Of a stretch of 64,000 nt of DNA, positions 63,865 through 64,000 are shown in pieces (the first letter of the stretch is position 1; each line of letters begins with the position of its first letter). The position numbers were made by a program, and so were the translations under genes. The notes beneath the pieces are model-generated. The model ran no database searches. It had not been told where the DNA came from and saw only the letters and a program-made list of their open reading frames with translations. The stretch covers positions 28,942 to 92,941 of the forward strand of contig NZ_AXAC01000018.1 in the NCBI RefSeq assembly GCF_000472665.1. Direction: 5' to 3'. This stretch comes from Acetobacterium malicum subsp. dehalogenans DSM 11527. GTDB taxonomy: Bacteria > Bacillota > Clostridia > Eubacteriales > Eubacteriaceae.

Positions 63865-64000
63865 ATGATAAACCAAAACACCCCATCTGAACAGACAAAA
63901 ATTGCATTTTTAAAAGCTTTTAAAGCATTGAGACTGGGAACATTGCTGAGACAATCTGGCATCCGCAAAGCACAGGGGATTTCAGTTACCGAAGTTTTTG
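63865..64000 (+). mobile_element. Transposase gene, 5' end (IS4-like), cut by window edge
   Basis: The frame from ATG 63865 is open to the edge, 45 codons: MINQNTPSEQTKIAFLKAFK, then LRLGTLLRQSGIRKAQGISV and TEVF. The region LLRQSGIRKAQGISVTEVF matches the N-terminal pattern of IS4/IS1380-type transposases common in clostridia. SD AAAGGTG upstream. Too short for an exact IS family. Confidence 0.7.

Overview
The window reads as the chromosome of a low-to-medium GC anaerobic Firmicute of the Clostridia. The best fit is a homoacetogen of the Acetobacterium/Eubacterium type. This rests on a three-part corrinoid methyltransferase set of the kind acetogens use for O-demethylation, on Rex, rubrerythrin, CIRCE-controlled groESL, an ornithine-racemase-like enzyme and many strong SD sequences with TTG/GTG starts. 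The assignment is inferred from gene content only. Coding density is high and most genes are ordinary housekeeping genes. No tRNA, rRNA or CRISPR array was seen.

Layout. 1-6.7 kb: a peptidoglycan-binding protein fragment, yebC, a small alarmone synthetase, a TIGR01212 radical SAM protein, a small P-loop protein, a PP2C-type phosphatase, a UgtP-like glycosyltransferase and a DegV protein. 6.8-18.3 kb: rnhA, leuS with a long leader, a racemase/Ldh2-type dehydrogenase pair, rubrerythrin, an unusual HPr-kinase/PEPCK-like P-loop protein with a HAD phosphatase, and lemA with a DUF2207 membrane protein.

18.4-32.4 kb is the accessory-looking part and the most interesting. Two paralogous modules, each with a SorC-family regulator and a DhaK-type kinase subunit, flank a DeoR-regulated corrinoid methyltransferase operon that ends in an FGGY (glycerol-type) kinase. 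The left module also carries a GHKL/LytTR two-component system with a textbook LytTR direct-repeat site in front of dhaK. The right module is an operon dhaL - small VOC protein - dhaK - lsrF-type thiolase. This has the same set of steps (kinase, small isomerase-like protein, acyl-cleaving LsrF, SorC/LsrR regulator) as the AI-2 Lsr pathway, but with unrelated proteins in the kinase and isomerase positions. It would yield DHAP plus acetyl-CoA, which suits an acetogen.

32.4-51.2 kb: lepA, rpsT, holA, comEC, a lysophospholipase-like hydrolase, a CBS/DRTGG-containing Mn-pyrophosphatase, a lipoprotein with an FMN-attachment motif, an XRE regulator, rex, an ABC-F protein, groESL, and tsaD with tsaB-rimI. 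51.3-63.7 kb: a GH3 glycosidase, proC, rarD and a purine operon read purE-C-F-M-N-H-D on the minus strand. The right edge enters an IS4-like transposase just upstream of purE.

Three copies of a structured, MITE-like repeat (about 105-200 bp, terminal inverted repeats with a compensatory base change) sit between genes at 34.8, 49.2 and 54.0 kb. A different 101-bp palindrome lies between purH and purD.
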